Below, piece by piece: positions 44,925 through 53,868 of a DNA stretch of 64,000 nucleotides. Origin of the DNA: Arcanobacterium phocae (GTDB lineage Bacteria; Actinomycetota; Actinomycetes; Actinomycetales; Actinomycetaceae); the NCBI RefSeq assembly GCF_900105865.1, contig NZ_LT629804.1:1364001-1428000 (forward strand). Reading direction: 5' to 3'. Under the pieces are notes generated by a model. The model saw only the letters and a program-made list of their open reading frames with translations. It did not search any database and was not told the origin of the DNA. Position numbers and translations under genes: made by a program. Each line of letters starts with the position of its first letter. Positions within the stretch are counted from its first letter, which is position 1.

Positions 44925-45642
44925 TATCGCCTCGTTACTTGCGCCGAATCCGTTTTCTAACGACGACGGGTCGGTTCCACCTGAACTTGCCAAAGCTTTT
45001 ACTTTGTCAGTGGCTGATGGACGAGCAGAAGCTGTTGTCGCATCGTTAACGCGCGTGTTGCTACCGGTGGTTCCACATGAGCATCCGGGGCTCGATGAGT
45101 CTGGTCGCGTAAAAGAACATCAGTCTTATTCAGCGCAACCGTTGGCGGGTGATGGTTCTCTGGTTACTGCCGAGCTAGCTGGACAACGGCCAGCGGTGGT
45201 TGTTTTCTCAGGCATCGATGCGCTTAGACAATGGCACAAGGGAGCGCGCCCGGTACCGGCAACTGTTGAGTCAGTTGCTATTGCCAGTCTAAAACAGCAA
45301 ACGGGTCTGATGGTTCTGGATCCTGGTTCGACCACCGAAACTTGGCTGGGACGTACGGCGGTTATAGCGTTAGCCAGCGGCGGACGCTGGTTGGCGCCCT
45401 GGAATGATGAAAGAATTAACGACTGTGTCGCGACGGTTGCTCGAGAGGTTGCCTCTGGCATTGTTCATATGAGTATCGAGCCCGGACCAGCTGGTTTTTG
45501 TATTGTGGATATTGGTTTCCCTGCTGATTCGCAGATGTCTGATGTTATGCGGGTGGCAACATACGTAAGTGAAGCGTTAGAAAGTGATCCTTATGTGCGT
45601 GCTCGGCTCGATGTTGTTGAGATAAGACCTCGCATATGTTGA
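44917..45642 (+). CDS. SseB family protein
   Basis: Cytoplasmic protein of 241 residues with an N-terminal SseB domain (RPAVVVFSGIDALRQWHKGARPVP; LMVLDPGSTTETWLGRTAV) and a C-terminal SseB-C-like region (IEPGPAGFCIVDIGFPADSQM). Function is unknown; SseB was named in enterobacteria for another context. GTG 44917 is preferred because GAGGAGA stands 6 nt ahead; an in-frame GTG at 44899 includes that site. It lies upstream of infC, a common actinobacterial arrangement. Confidence 0.8.
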   Translation: MPDIASLLAPNPFSNDDGSVPPELAKAFTLSVADGRAEAVVASLTRVLLPVVPHEHPGLDESGRVKEHQSYSAQPLAGDGSLVTAELAGQRPAVVVFSGIDALRQWHKGARPVPATVESVAIASLKQQTGLMVLDPGSTTETWLGRTAVIALASGGRWLAPWNDERINDCVATVAREVASGIVHMSIEPGPAGFCIVDIGFPADSQMSDVMRVATYVSEALESDPYVRARLDVVEIRPRIC

Positions 45643-45689
45643 AACGTGCGCAAGATCACCACATAATTTGACTGTAGAGGTGAATGTTT

Positions 45690-45719
45690 TTGGGATCTGG
45701 TGCCGAAAGCTGGTAGTAT
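45690..45719 (+). promoter_or_regulatory. Likely promoter of infC-rpmI-rplT
   Basis: TTGGGA (45690-45695) and TAGTAT (45714-45719) are 18 nt apart and head a leader of about 145 nt. It is a fair sigma-70 fit in the right place. Confidence 0.45.
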
Positions 45720-45725
45720 TAGGGA

Positions 45726-45870
45726 ATGACCGACCGGCATATGCCGGAACGCAAGCGGAGAATATCCCACCTGGGTCCCGTTAGGGGCCGGGTCACGAGA
45801 ATACGGCAAAGTACCGTATGCCCTCTGGACTCCGTGCGCGTCGCACGTCGAAGTTAAGTTAAGAGGAGCA
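45726..45870 (+). ncRNA. Structured 5' leader of infC-rpmI-rplT
   Basis: The leader has several local stems: CCGGC/GCCGG (45734-45747), ATACGG/CCGTAT (45801-45819) and GTGCG/CGCAC (45834-45846), plus GC-rich CCTGGGTCCCG and GGGGCCGGGTC blocks that can pair in part. IF3/L20 operons are often autoregulated through leader RNA, so a translational or attenuation control is likely. It does not match a riboswitch that I can name. Confidence 0.5.
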
Positions 45871-45873
45871 ATT

Positions 45874-46515
45874 ATCAACGAGCCAAGAATCAACGATCGA
45901 ATCAATGTCGCCGAAGTACGTCTAGTAGGCCCAGCCGGAGAGCAGGTCGGTGTAGTACGTGTTGAGGATGCACTGCGACTCGCTCAGGAAGCGAACCTCG
46001 ATCTTGTTGAAGTGGCAGCTAACGCGAACCCGCCCGTGGCCAAACTTATGGACTACGGAAAGTTCAAGTATGAAGCCGCACAGAAGGCACGCGAGTCACG
46101 TCGCAATCAAGCCAATACGCAATTAAAAGAAATGCGCCTCGGTCTTAAGATCGATCAGCATGACTATGAGACCAAGTTGAAGCGAATTATTAAGTTCCTC
46201 AACGGGGGAGACAAAGTCAAGATCCAATTGCGCTTCCGGGGGCGTGAGCAATCCCGTCCAGAAGTAGGCATGAGACTCATGGAACGTCTAGCCGCAGATA
46301 CTGCAGAAGACGCAGTCGTTGAGTCAGCGCCGCGTATTGATGGTCGCTCCATGGTGATGGTGCTTGCACCAACACGCCGTAAGTCAGAGGCTAAGTCGGA
46401 CCAGCGTCGTCGTCGTGAAGCTGAACGTGAGAACCGTCGTGCTGAAGAAGCTCGGCGCGCTCAAAAGAATGCTGAACGAGTTGCTTCGAAAAACGAAGCT
46501 CCTGCTGAAGACTGA
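45874..46515 (+). CDS. infC: Translation initiation factor IF-3 with a non-canonical start codon
   Basis: IF-3 of 213 residues. The in-frame sequence from [19 protein letters not shown] through [13 protein letters not shown] and [20 protein letters not shown] to [12 protein letters not shown] is a full IF-3. No ATG, GTG or TTG exists in frame before 46012, yet the conserved N-domain starts 46 codons earlier. ATC at 45874 has AGAGGAG 5 nt upstream; ATT 45871 is 2 nt from it and is the codon used in Escherichia coli. Both are on the list of codons that IF-3 itself rejects, so this is consistent with autoregulation. The C-terminus has an extra Arg/Glu-rich tail (about 175-213). rpmI and rplT follow. 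Confidence 0.93.
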   Translation: MNEPRINDRINVAEVRLVGPAGEQVGVVRVEDALRLAQEANLDLVEVAANANPPVAKLMDYGKFKYEAAQKARESRRNQANTQLKEMRLGLKIDQHDYETKLKRIIKFLNGGDKVKIQLRFRGREQSRPEVGMRLMERLAADTAEDAVVESAPRIDGRSMVMVLAPTRRKSEAKSDQRRRREAERENRRAEEARRAQKNAERVASKNEAPAED

Positions 46516-46606
46516 TTGACTTAATTTAAGACAAGCTGACACGAACCGCTTCTGTAAAAAGAAGCCAGAACAGAACGCTGCCATAGGCAGCATTGAGGGA
46601 AGTAAA

Positions 46607-46801
46607 ATGCCAAAAATGAAAACGCACTCCGGTGCAAAGAAGCGTTTCCGTAAGACGGGATCTGGCAAGTTGATGCGTGAGCAGGCTGGTAAGCGCCACC
46701 TTCTCGAGCACAAGTCGTCTCGTCGTACTCGCCGTCTATCCTCGGATCAGCCGGTAGCACGGGCAGACGTCAAGCAGGTCAAATCATTGCTCGGCATCTG
46801 A
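46607..46801 (+). CDS. rpmI: 50S ribosomal protein L35
   Basis: Basic 64-residue ribosomal protein ([20 protein letters not shown]..., ending in VKSLLGI), of normal length. It stands between infC and rplT in the usual order; a GAGGGAAG site precedes the ATG. Confidence 0.97.
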   Translation: MPKMKTHSGAKKRFRKTGSGKLMREQAGKRHLLEHKSSRRTRRLSSDQPVARADVKQVKSLLGI

Positions 46802-46831
46802 GCTAGCTCGCACTAAAGGAGATATAAGAAC

Positions 46832-47212
46832 ATGGCACGTGTAAAGAACGCCGTTAATTCCAAGAAGAAGCGTCGCACTGTACTTGAGCGGGCTTCTGGC
46901 TACCGTGGTCAGCGCTCCCGCTTGTACCGTAAGGCTAAGGAACAAGTCACTCACTCATTCGTATACAACTACCGTGACCGTAAGGTCCGGAAGAATGAGT
47001 TCCGTAAGCTGTGGATCGCTCGTATCAACGCTGGTGCTCGCGCCAATGGTATGACGTACAACCGTTTCATGCAGGGTCTCAAGCTCGCTGGTATTGAGCT
47101 TGATCGCCGTATGCTTGCTGAAATGGCAGTTAATGATCCAGCTGCATTCGCATCCGTTGTTGAAGCTGCTCGTAAAGCACTTCCTGCCGATGTTAATGCT
47201 CCAGTTGCCTGA
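46832..47212 (+). CDS. rplT: 50S ribosomal protein L20
   Basis: 23S rRNA-binding assembly protein of 126 residues ([17 protein letters not shown]..., with [19 protein letters not shown] and [20 protein letters not shown]). In bacteria, it often represses its own operon. AAAGGAGAT precedes ATG. A terminator hairpin follows at 47233. Confidence 0.98.
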   Translation: MARVKNAVNSKKKRRTVLERASGYRGQRSRLYRKAKEQVTHSFVYNYRDRKVRKNEFRKLWIARINAGARANGMTYNRFMQGLKLAGIELDRRMLAEMAVNDPAAFASVVEAARKALPADVNAPVA

Positions 47213-47232
47213 TTTTAGGTAAATTTAGCTCT

Positions 47233-47272
47233 GATGACGCTCCCGCTCGGTTAGTTGAGTGGGAGCGTCATC
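47233..47272 (+). terminator. Terminator hairpin behind rplT
   Basis: Stem of about 16 bp with one G-U pair (47233-47248 with 47257-47272) and an 8-nt loop. The downstream T-run is poor, but stem strength and position after the operon support termination. Confidence 0.75.
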
Positions 47273-47298
47273 GTATTAGTAAAATATTAGGAGTATTC

Positions 47299-48156
47299 AT
47301 GCCGCGAACACCGATGATGACACTTTCTGGTCAGCTTAAGAAAGCGCTTGGTTTATCTCGGCGTAAAGCGCGTATCGAGTACGAGCAAGCGCTCGTTGAA
47401 GGTCCGCAGGCTGTTCGCGAAGCATTGGCAGAGATGCCAAATCAAGTTCGCGACGTCTATGTCACTGAACCTGCCCTGGAACGTTATCCAGATATTGACG
47501 AGTTACTCATACACGTTGACCCGTATACTCACGTGCTTCCATGCGAGCTAAGTGAACAGCATGCTCCAAATGCACAAGGAATTTTTGCAGTAATTTCAAT
47601 TCCTGATGAGGAAGAACTTGATGTTGTGTTCGCCCGTAGCCAGTTATTGGTATGCATGGTGGAGGGATCTGATCCAGGAAACGTTGGGACTATCATTCGA
47701 TCCGCTGATGCAGCCGGCGCTGGCGGCGTTATTCTTGGGAGTGGTTCTGTGGACGCTACAAATCCTAAAGTGTTGCGCTCTACCGCTGGTTCTTATTTCC
47801 ATCTCCCTATCATCGAAGATGAGGACGTTTCTCAGGTAGTTGATCGAGCTAAGCTAGCAGATTTCCAAGTCCTTATTGCAGATGGTGATGGGGAATATGA
47901 CTTAGCAACGCTGTCAGATCAGGCTTTACTTTCTTCTCAAGAACATAATCCGCTAGCGGATATCGATTTACGTAGACCTACCTTGTGGTTAGTTGGAAAC
48001 GAAGCACGCGGGTTTACTCCCCAGCAATTGGCATGGGCAGACGCGCGGGTTCGTATACCTATGTGGGGGAAGTCAGAATCACTTAACGTAGCTATGGCCA
48101 CGGGACTTTGTCTGTATGCTTCAGCGCAAGCACAAAATCGAAATACTGCTTGTTGA
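47299..48156 (+). CDS. SpoU/TrmH-family RNA methyltransferase
   Basis: SPOUT-class 2'-O-methyltransferase of 285 residues. The C-terminal knot has VEGSDPGNVGTIIRSADAAGAGGVILG, LRSTAGSYFHLP, LVGNEARGFTPQQL and RIPMWGKSESLNVAMATGLCLY, the three TrmH motifs (read in parts). The N-terminal domain (1-110) looks like an RNA-binding L30e-type part. The target nucleotide is not known. In other actinobacteria a similar gene also lies between rplT and pheS; here an ABC operon is inserted between. Confidence 0.9.
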   Translation: MPRTPMMTLSGQLKKALGLSRRKARIEYEQALVEGPQAVREALAEMPNQVRDVYVTEPALERYPDIDELLIHVDPYTHVLPCELSEQHAPNAQGIFAVISIPDEEELDVVFARSQLLVCMVEGSDPGNVGTIIRSADAAGAGGVILGSGSVDATNPKVLRSTAGSYFHLPIIEDEDVSQVVDRAKLADFQVLIADGDGEYDLATLSDQALLSSQEHNPLADIDLRRPTLWLVGNEARGFTPQQLAWADARVRIPMWGKSESLNVAMATGLCLYASAQAQNRNTAC

Positions 48157-48401
48157 ACCTGAAGGAACTGTCGCGTTATAAGCTTTTCCGATCCTGATTC
48201 CTGTTACGATGAAGACACCTGCATAGCAACAGGGGAAGTCCGGTTCTCGTCGGGATGCCAGCGCGAAATGTTATCAGATCGTTATCTAAAAAGGTCGGTC
48301 TGTGTTGCATGATATGTGATAAACATCTACGATAAATTTGTCGGACAACATACGAGCTTCCAGGTGACGGTTGCTCTTATGCTCAATGGAGAGGAAAGTA
48401 T

Positions 48402-49970
48402 ATGTCTGTCAAGAAGACGCGTATCGTGGCAACGCTTGCCGCAACAGCTTTGGTACTTAGTGCCTGTGGTGGCAACACTGAAGCAAAGAGCACCGATGAT
48501 GGTGCACAGTCCAAAGGTCCATCTGGTGTTCTCAACGCTGGTGTAGCCTACGAAACAACGAACTGGAGCCCAATCCACGCTGGATCGGCCCTTGCTAATG
48601 GAGTTAACTGGCATATTCTCGAAGGTCTCTATGACTTCAATATGGCTGACTATTCCACACACGAAGCACTCGCTGCAGGGGAGCCAAAGGAAGTTGGCGA
48701 ACTTACATACGAGATCTCGTTACGCGACGGTGCAAAGTTCTCTGATGGAACCGACGTCAAAGCAGATGACGTCGTCAAGTCATATGAGCGCAACTCAAAT
48801 GAAGGTGGACTTTACACCCCATTCTTCAGCGCAATTAAGAGCGTAACCGCCAAGGACGATTCCACCATTACCATTGAACTGAACTACCCATTTGCAAAGC
48901 TCAAGGAACGCTTGGCCTTAGTCAAGGTCGTTCCAGCTAGCATGAGCGATGACGATCTCAAGACAATGCCAATTGGTACTGGCCCATACAAGTTTGAGTC
49001 GGCACCAAAGGAAGGTACTCCTATTACTGCGGTAGTGAATGAGCACTACAACGGCAAGAATCCAGCCAAGCTCGAGAAGATCGTCTGGAACCCACAAAAG
49101 GACGACAGTCAGCGTCTATCGGCTGCCTTGGGCGGTACCACCGACGTTATGGAAGCTGTTCCAGCTGCCACGATCGATCAGCTCCAAGCTGCAGGGTGGG
49201 AAGTCAAGGAAGTTGAAGGGTACAACAACCCATTCTTGATGTTCAATACCACTAAAGCCCCATTCGATAAGCCAGAGGTTCGCCAAGCAATTCACCGTGC
49301 GATTGACATTCAGCGACTCATTGATTCCTCACTTGACGGCAAAGCTGTAGCAGCTACCTCCTTCTTGCCAGAAGTGAACCCATCATATAAGAAGCCAGCA
49401 ACCGACCTCAGCTATTCTATCGAAGATGCAAAGAAGCTTTTGGCTGACGCCGGTGTTTCTGATCTCGAGATGACCTTGCTGACCACTGATCACCCATGGG
49501 TTGCTAACTTGGCTCCTCAGATTAAGGAAGATCTTGAAAAGGTTGGAATTAAGGTCAACATTGAGTCCAAGGCTTCTGCTGCGCTCTACGCTGATAATGC
49601 TGATGTGGAGAACCCAACCTACGACGTCATCTTGGCTCCAGGAGATCCGTCCGTATTCGGTAACGATCCAGCTATTTTCTTCTCATGGTGGTACGGCGAC
49701 AATGCATGGATGCACAAGCGTTCTAACTTCGCTAACTCGGATAAGGAAACTTACGACAAGATCCAATCTTTGATGGCCGAAGCCGATTCGCTTGATGGTG
49801 CTGAAGCTAAAGCAAAGTGGGGAGAAATCCAGGATATTGTTGCTGAAAAAGCGCCAATCTTCCCATTGTTCCACCGTTCGATGATTACTGCCTACAACCC
49901 TGCTGCACTTGATGGTGTTGACTCCATTGCAACAACCGGTTTGTATCTCCTCGGTGCATCCCATAAGTAA
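48402..49970 (+). CDS. Peptide/nickel-type ABC transporter substrate-binding lipoprotein
   Basis: Extracytoplasmic binding protein (SBP_bac_5/DppA-type), 522 residues. Signal peptide with lipobox LSAC, Cys22 lipidated, then a low-complexity linker. Family motifs include ETTNWSPIH, LRDGAKFSDGTDVKADDVV, IGTGPYKFE and a region ending in VAEKAPIFPLFH. GGAGAGGAAAG precedes the ATG. First gene of a five-gene operon with a fused permease-ATPase and a DapA/NanA-like aldolase. The ligand is not defined by the sequence. Confidence 0.9.
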   Translation: MSVKKTRIVATLAATALVLSACGGNTEAKSTDDGAQSKGPSGVLNAGVAYETTNWSPIHAGSALANGVNWHILEGLYDFNMADYSTHEALAAGEPKEVGELTYEISLRDGAKFSDGTDVKADDVVKSYERNSNEGGLYTPFFSAIKSVTAKDDSTITIELNYPFAKLKERLALVKVVPASMSDDDLKTMPIGTGPYKFESAPKEGTPITAVVNEHYNGKNPAKLEKIVWNPQKDDSQRLSAALGGTTDVMEAVPAATIDQLQAAGWEVKEVEGYNNPFLMFNTTKAPFDKPEVRQAIHRAIDIQRLIDSSLDGKAVAATSFLPEVNPSYKKPATDLSYSIEDAKKLLADAGVSDLEMTLLTTDHPWVANLAPQIKEDLEKVGIKVNIESKASAALYADNADVENPTYDVILAPGDPSVFGNDPAIFFSWWYGDNAWMHKRSNFANSDKETYDKIQSLMAEADSLDGAEAKAKWGEIQDIVAEKAPIFPLFHRSMITAYNPAALDGVDSIATTGLYLLGASHK

Positions 49971-49996
49971 GTCAGACAGCTGAATTAAACGATTGA

Positions 49997-50026
49997 GGGG
50001 CGGATGCGAACACCCGCATCCGCCCC
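49997..50026 (+). other. GC-rich hairpin between binding-protein and permease genes
   Basis: Perfect 12-bp stem GGGGCGGATGCG (49997-50008) with CGCATCCGCCCC (50015-50026) and a 6-nt loop, followed by TTCC. It is probably a partial terminator or mRNA 3' stabiliser that gives more binding protein than permease, as in many ABC operons. Confidence 0.75.
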
Positions 50027-50062
50027 TTCCATCACTCAACGTAGTCATAAGGAATAGATCGA

Positions 50063-51013
50063 ATGAATAATCTACTTAGACTCATCGGGCGCCGTCTGAT
50101 TGCCTTGCCAGTAATGGTTATAGGCGTGACAGTCCTAGTCTTTCTCATTATGGCACTTTCGCCTATTGATCCGGCGTACAGCACGCTGGGCGAAAATGCT
50201 ACCCCTTCCGAACTTGAAGCTTTCCGCGAGCAACAGGGGCTGAACGAACCGCTCCTCGTTCGCCTAGGCCTATACATATTTAACCTTTTCCAAGGAGATC
50301 TGGGCGTCTATGGTGTTGGCGTATCCAACACTGTTTCATCCCTCATTGGACAAGCATTGCCAGTCACTTTGCAACTAACGTTCTTCGGTCTGATTCTGGC
50401 TGTGATCTTCTCATTCCCGCTTGGCGTTCTCGCAGCAATCTATCGAGACCGTTGGCCAGATCAACTTATTCGCGTTCTATCCGTTATCTGCATTGGAACG
50501 CCATCCTTCTGGCTCGCTGTTCTGCTCGTTCTTGCATTTATCGGTAAACTTCCAGTTTCTGGTGCGTTACCACCAATGTTTGAGGACTTTGGCGGGTGGT
50601 TCTTACGAATGCTACTACCAGCGGTAGCACTGGCTATTCCAGTTATCGGCCAAATGACTCGCGTAGTTCGAACCTCGATGGTAGAAGAACTTGACCGAGA
50701 TTATGTACGTACCGCGTTGGGTGCTGGCATTCCAAAGTCAGTTGTTATTGGCCGCAATGTTCTACGCAATGCATTGATTACGCCAGTTACTGTTCTTGGT
50801 TTGCGAGTCGGCTATCTGATGGGTGGCGCCGTCGTCATCGAAATCATTTTTGCGATCAATGGTATGGGACAAGTCCTGATCAAGGGCATCCAGAACAACT
50901 GGGTTAACCTCGTTCAAGGTGGTGCTCTGGTCGTAGCAATTGCATTCATTATTGTCAATATCATCGTGGATATGCTTTATTTGCTGATTAACCCACGTAT
51001 TAGGTCGGTGTGA
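50063..51013 (+). CDS. ABC transporter permease, DppB type
   Basis: Inner-membrane permease with six predicted helices, 316 residues (RLIALPVMVIGVTVLVFLIMAL; GLNEPLLVRLGLY; the EAA-type loop REL-like VRTALGAGIPKSVVIGRNVLRNALI near 225-250). Pairs with the DppC half of the next gene. Its stop overlaps the next GTG as GTGA. Confidence 0.93.
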   Translation: MNNLLRLIGRRLIALPVMVIGVTVLVFLIMALSPIDPAYSTLGENATPSELEAFREQQGLNEPLLVRLGLYIFNLFQGDLGVYGVGVSNTVSSLIGQALPVTLQLTFFGLILAVIFSFPLGVLAAIYRDRWPDQLIRVLSVICIGTPSFWLAVLLVLAFIGKLPVSGALPPMFEDFGGWFLRMLLPAVALAIPVIGQMTRVVRTSMVEELDRDYVRTALGAGIPKSVVIGRNVLRNALITPVTVLGLRVGYLMGGAVVIEIIFAINGMGQVLIKGIQNNWVNLVQGGALVVAIAFIIVNIIVDMLYLLINPRIRSV

Positions 51014-53052
51014 TCATGGGAAAGAAAGAAAAGCTAACTAAAGTTACTCAGCCAGGGGCACGTTTCTCCCGTATCCGAAACATGAGTGTTGGTGCGCGGA
51101 TTGCTCTCGGCGTTCTCTTCCTCATTGCGGTTATTTCTCTTCTCGCACCACTACTAGCGCCATATTCGCCAGAAGCTATCTACGATAAATGGGCAGCACC
51201 GAGTGCAGATCACTTGTTTGGCACCGACCACGTCGGCCGTGATATTCTCAGCCGGCTCCTATATGGCGGTCGTTTCTCACTGATTATTGGTTTGTGTTCC
51301 ACCGCTATTGCACTGTTCTTTGGGGCAATTATTGGCTCGATCGCTGCAGTTGTGCGTAAGTCAATCTCCGAAGTCATTATGCGTATCTTGGACATCATTA
51401 TGGCAGTGCCAGGTATCGCAATGGCAGCGGTAACTGTCCTTGTGTTCTCGGCGCGTTTCAGCTCGGATAACCTCGTTGGAATTCTACTCGTTATTATCTG
51501 TTCGATTGCATTCGTTTACACGCCACAGTTGGCACGTATCGTTCGCGCAAATGTGATGAGCGCATACGGCGAAGACTACGTTCGCGCAGTTATCGTCTCT
51601 GGTGCTCGTGCACCGTGGATCTTGGTTAAGCACGTGATGCGTAATACCGCTGCTCCAGTACTCGTTTTCGCTACGGTGCTAGTTGCAGACGCAATCATTC
51701 TAGAAGCGTCATTGACCTTCATCGGTTCGGGGCTACAATCAGCTATGGTCCCAACATGGGGCAATGTGCTATCTGACGCTTCAGCAAATATTTCGGTCAT
51801 GCTAGGTAAATGGTGGACAGCGTTCTTCCCAGGCGTTTTGATCATGATCACTGTGCTGTGTCTTAATATTTTGTCTGAAGGTATTACGGATGCGATGGTA
51901 GCTGCACCAAAGGGCGTTTCCGTTGCACAGGTCGATGCTTCGTCTAAGCGTGAAGCAGATAAGCTCCTTCTCGACCCACGCAAGGCGTATGCTGAGCAAG
52001 CAGCTTCCTTGCAGGCCCGCATCGATGCTCTCCAAGAAGTCGAGTCGAAGCGACATGATCGGTTCGTTTCTGATCCTTCGATCACCCCGCTGCTAGAAGT
52101 TAAGAACTTCTCGATTAAGTTCCCGCGACATGGAGATGTTAACGTCGTCGATAATGTTTCGTTTACTGTATCGCCAGGCGAAACAATGGGGCTTGTTGGA
52201 GAATCTGGTTGCGGTAAGTCGATTACTGCTCTATCAATTATGGGTTTGATTGATCCCCGCGCTGAGCTATCCGGTGAGCTTTTGTACAAAGGCGAGAACT
52301 TGCTAAAGATGGGCGCCAAGGAACGGCAGCAACTTCTAGGTCATGAAATGGCAATGATCTATCAAGATGCACTGAGCTCACTTAATCCGGCGATGTTGAT
52401 TAAGTCTCAGATGAAGCAGCTAACTTCGCGCGGCGGTACCCGCAGTGCTGAAGAGCTCCTTGAGCTCGTTGGCCTCGATCCGAAGCGTACCTTGGAGTCG
52501 TATCCTCATGAGCTTTCGGGAGGACAACGCCAGCGTGTTTTGATCGCAATGGCATTGACTCGTGACCCGAAGCTCGTGATTGCCGACGAACCAACTACAG
52601 CTCTTGACGTGACTGTTCAAAAGCAAGTAATTGCGTTGTTGAATGATCTGCGTGAGAAGCTCGGTTTCGCTATGATCTTCGTATCACACGATTTAGCGTT
52701 GGTTGCTGAAGTTGCTCACTCCATTACAGTGATGTACGCGGGTCAGGTTATTGAGCAGGCTCCTACCTCAGAACTGTTGCTTCACCCGACGCACGAATAT
52801 ACACGTGGATTGCTGGGCGCTGTGCTCTCCATCGAATCTGGATCAGGACGTTTGCACCAGGTTCCGGGTACAGTCCCGTCACCAAAGGACTTCCCAACTG
52901 GAGATCGCTTTGCACCTCGTTCTTCTCATCCAGATTATGGTTTGGATATCCGCCCTGTCTTGACAGAAGTCGGACCGAGACATTACTACGCAGCACTGCC
53001 GCCGCGTCCGGAACAAACCAACGACAATTCGAAGGTAGGTGAACAGCTGTGA
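51010..53052 (+). CDS. Fused DppC-type permease and DppD-type ATPase
   Basis: One uninterrupted frame of 680 residues joins two proteins that are separate in most dpp/opp systems. Residues 1-300 are a DppC permease (GTDHVGRDILSRLLYGGRFSL, six helices, EAA loop VSGARAPWILVKHVMRNTA). A charged, probably helical linker (about 305-352, EQAASLQARIDALQEVESKRHDRF) precedes an ATPase with Walker A GESGCGKS (397-404), LSGG (502-505), Walker B VIADEP (about 524-529) and an OppD/DppD C-terminal extension (QVPGTVPSPKDFPTGDRFAPR) normally carrying the Fe-S cysteines, which are not seen. GTG 51010 or ATG 51016 could be the start. Overlaps the next gene by 4 nt. Confidence 0.92.
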   Translation: MIMGKKEKLTKVTQPGARFSRIRNMSVGARIALGVLFLIAVISLLAPLLAPYSPEAIYDKWAAPSADHLFGTDHVGRDILSRLLYGGRFSLIIGLCSTAIALFFGAIIGSIAAVVRKSISEVIMRILDIIMAVPGIAMAAVTVLVFSARFSSDNLVGILLVIICSIAFVYTPQLARIVRANVMSAYGEDYVRAVIVSGARAPWILVKHVMRNTAAPVLVFATVLVADAIILEASLTFIGSGLQSAMVPTWGNVLSDASANISVMLGKWWTAFFPGVLIMITVLCLNILSEGITDAMVAAPKGVSVAQVDASSKREADKLLLDPRKAYAEQAASLQARIDALQEVESKRHDRFVSDPSITPLLEVKNFSIKFPRHGDVNVVDNVSFTVSPGETMGLVGESGCGKSITALSIMGLIDPRAELSGELLYKGENLLKMGAKERQQLLGHEMAMIYQDALSSLNPAMLIKSQMKQLTSRGGTRSAEELLELVGLDPKRTLESYPHELSGGQRQRVLIAMALTRDPKLVIADEPTTALDVTVQKQVIALLNDLREKLGFAMIFVSHDLALVAEVAHSITVMYAGQVIEQAPTSELLLHPTHEYTRGLLGAVLSIESGSGRLHQVPGTVPSPKDFPTGDRFAPRSSHPDYGLDIRPVLTEVGPRHYYAALPPRPEQTNDNSKVGEQL

Positions 53053-53858
53053 CTTCTCAAGATACGCCAATTATCGAACTCAAGGATGTTAAAGTTACGT
53101 TCTCAACGCGAACTGGCTCACTTTTTAAGCCAAACAAAATTCAAGCTGTACGCGGCGTGAACATGAAAGTAATGCCTGGTCAGACGCTTGGAATTGTTGG
53201 TGAATCTGGTTGTGGCAAGTCTACGACTGCAAACGTTATGTGTGGTTTACAGAAAGCTTCTGCAGGGCACGTATTCTTTAACGGCGAGGAAGTGACGAAG
53301 CGTACAGCTGATGCACGACGTCGAATCGGTGAAGTGGTGTCGGTTGTCTTCCAAGACCCTGCCACCGCATTGAATCCTCGTATGGTTATCCATGATCAGC
53401 TTGCGGATCCAATGCGCGTCCACAAGATGGGGACGGAAGCTGAACGAGAGAAGCGCGTGAGCGATTTGATTTCCATGGTTGGACTGCCTGAATCTGCGCT
53501 AGATGCGCTCCCAGGTCAGCTTTCTGGTGGTCAACGGCAGCGTGTTGCTATTGCCCGTGCGCTAGCTCTGAAACCAAAAGCAATTATTGCGGACGAGCCT
53601 ACTTCGGCACTCGATGTTTCAGTTCGTGCTCAGATTCTGAATCTACTTACTGATCTGAAGCGAGATTTAAACCTAGCAATGGTGTTTATTTCTCATGACA
53701 TTCAAACTGTGCGATACGTGTCAGACCGCATCGCAGTCATGAATAAAGGCTTGGTTGTTGAAGAAGGGCCAGCAGCTGAACTTTTGGCCGATCCTAAAGA
53801 CCCATATACTCGGAAACTTTTGGGCGCAGCTCCGTCATTGCTACACCCAACTATTTAA
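53049..53858 (+). CDS. ABC transporter ATP-binding protein, DppF type
   Basis: Second ATPase of the importer, 269 residues. Walker A GESGCGKST (51-59), LSGGQRQR, Walker B IIADEP, SHDI H-loop. The C-terminal zone is short, without the long OppF tail. GTGA overlap with the fusion gene; the aldolase follows after about 10 nt. Confidence 0.92.
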   Translation: MTSQDTPIIELKDVKVTFSTRTGSLFKPNKIQAVRGVNMKVMPGQTLGIVGESGCGKSTTANVMCGLQKASAGHVFFNGEEVTKRTADARRRIGEVVSVVFQDPATALNPRMVIHDQLADPMRVHKMGTEAEREKRVSDLISMVGLPESALDALPGQLSGGQRQRVAIARALALKPKAIIADEPTSALDVSVRAQILNLLTDLKRDLNLAMVFISHDIQTVRYVSDRIAVMNKGLVVEEGPAAELLADPKDPYTRKLLGAAPSLLHPTI

Positions 53859-53868
53859 GGAAAAGATG

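Noticed and set aside
46012..46515. A shorter infC starting at GTG 46012
   Set aside because: It would remove the conserved IF-3 N-domain, which is encoded in frame directly upstream behind a good ribosome site.
48225..48290. Cobalamin riboswitch or RNase P RNA before the ABC operon
   Set aside because: Only a short GGAAGTCCGG-type match; the rest of the conserved core and the needed length are absent.
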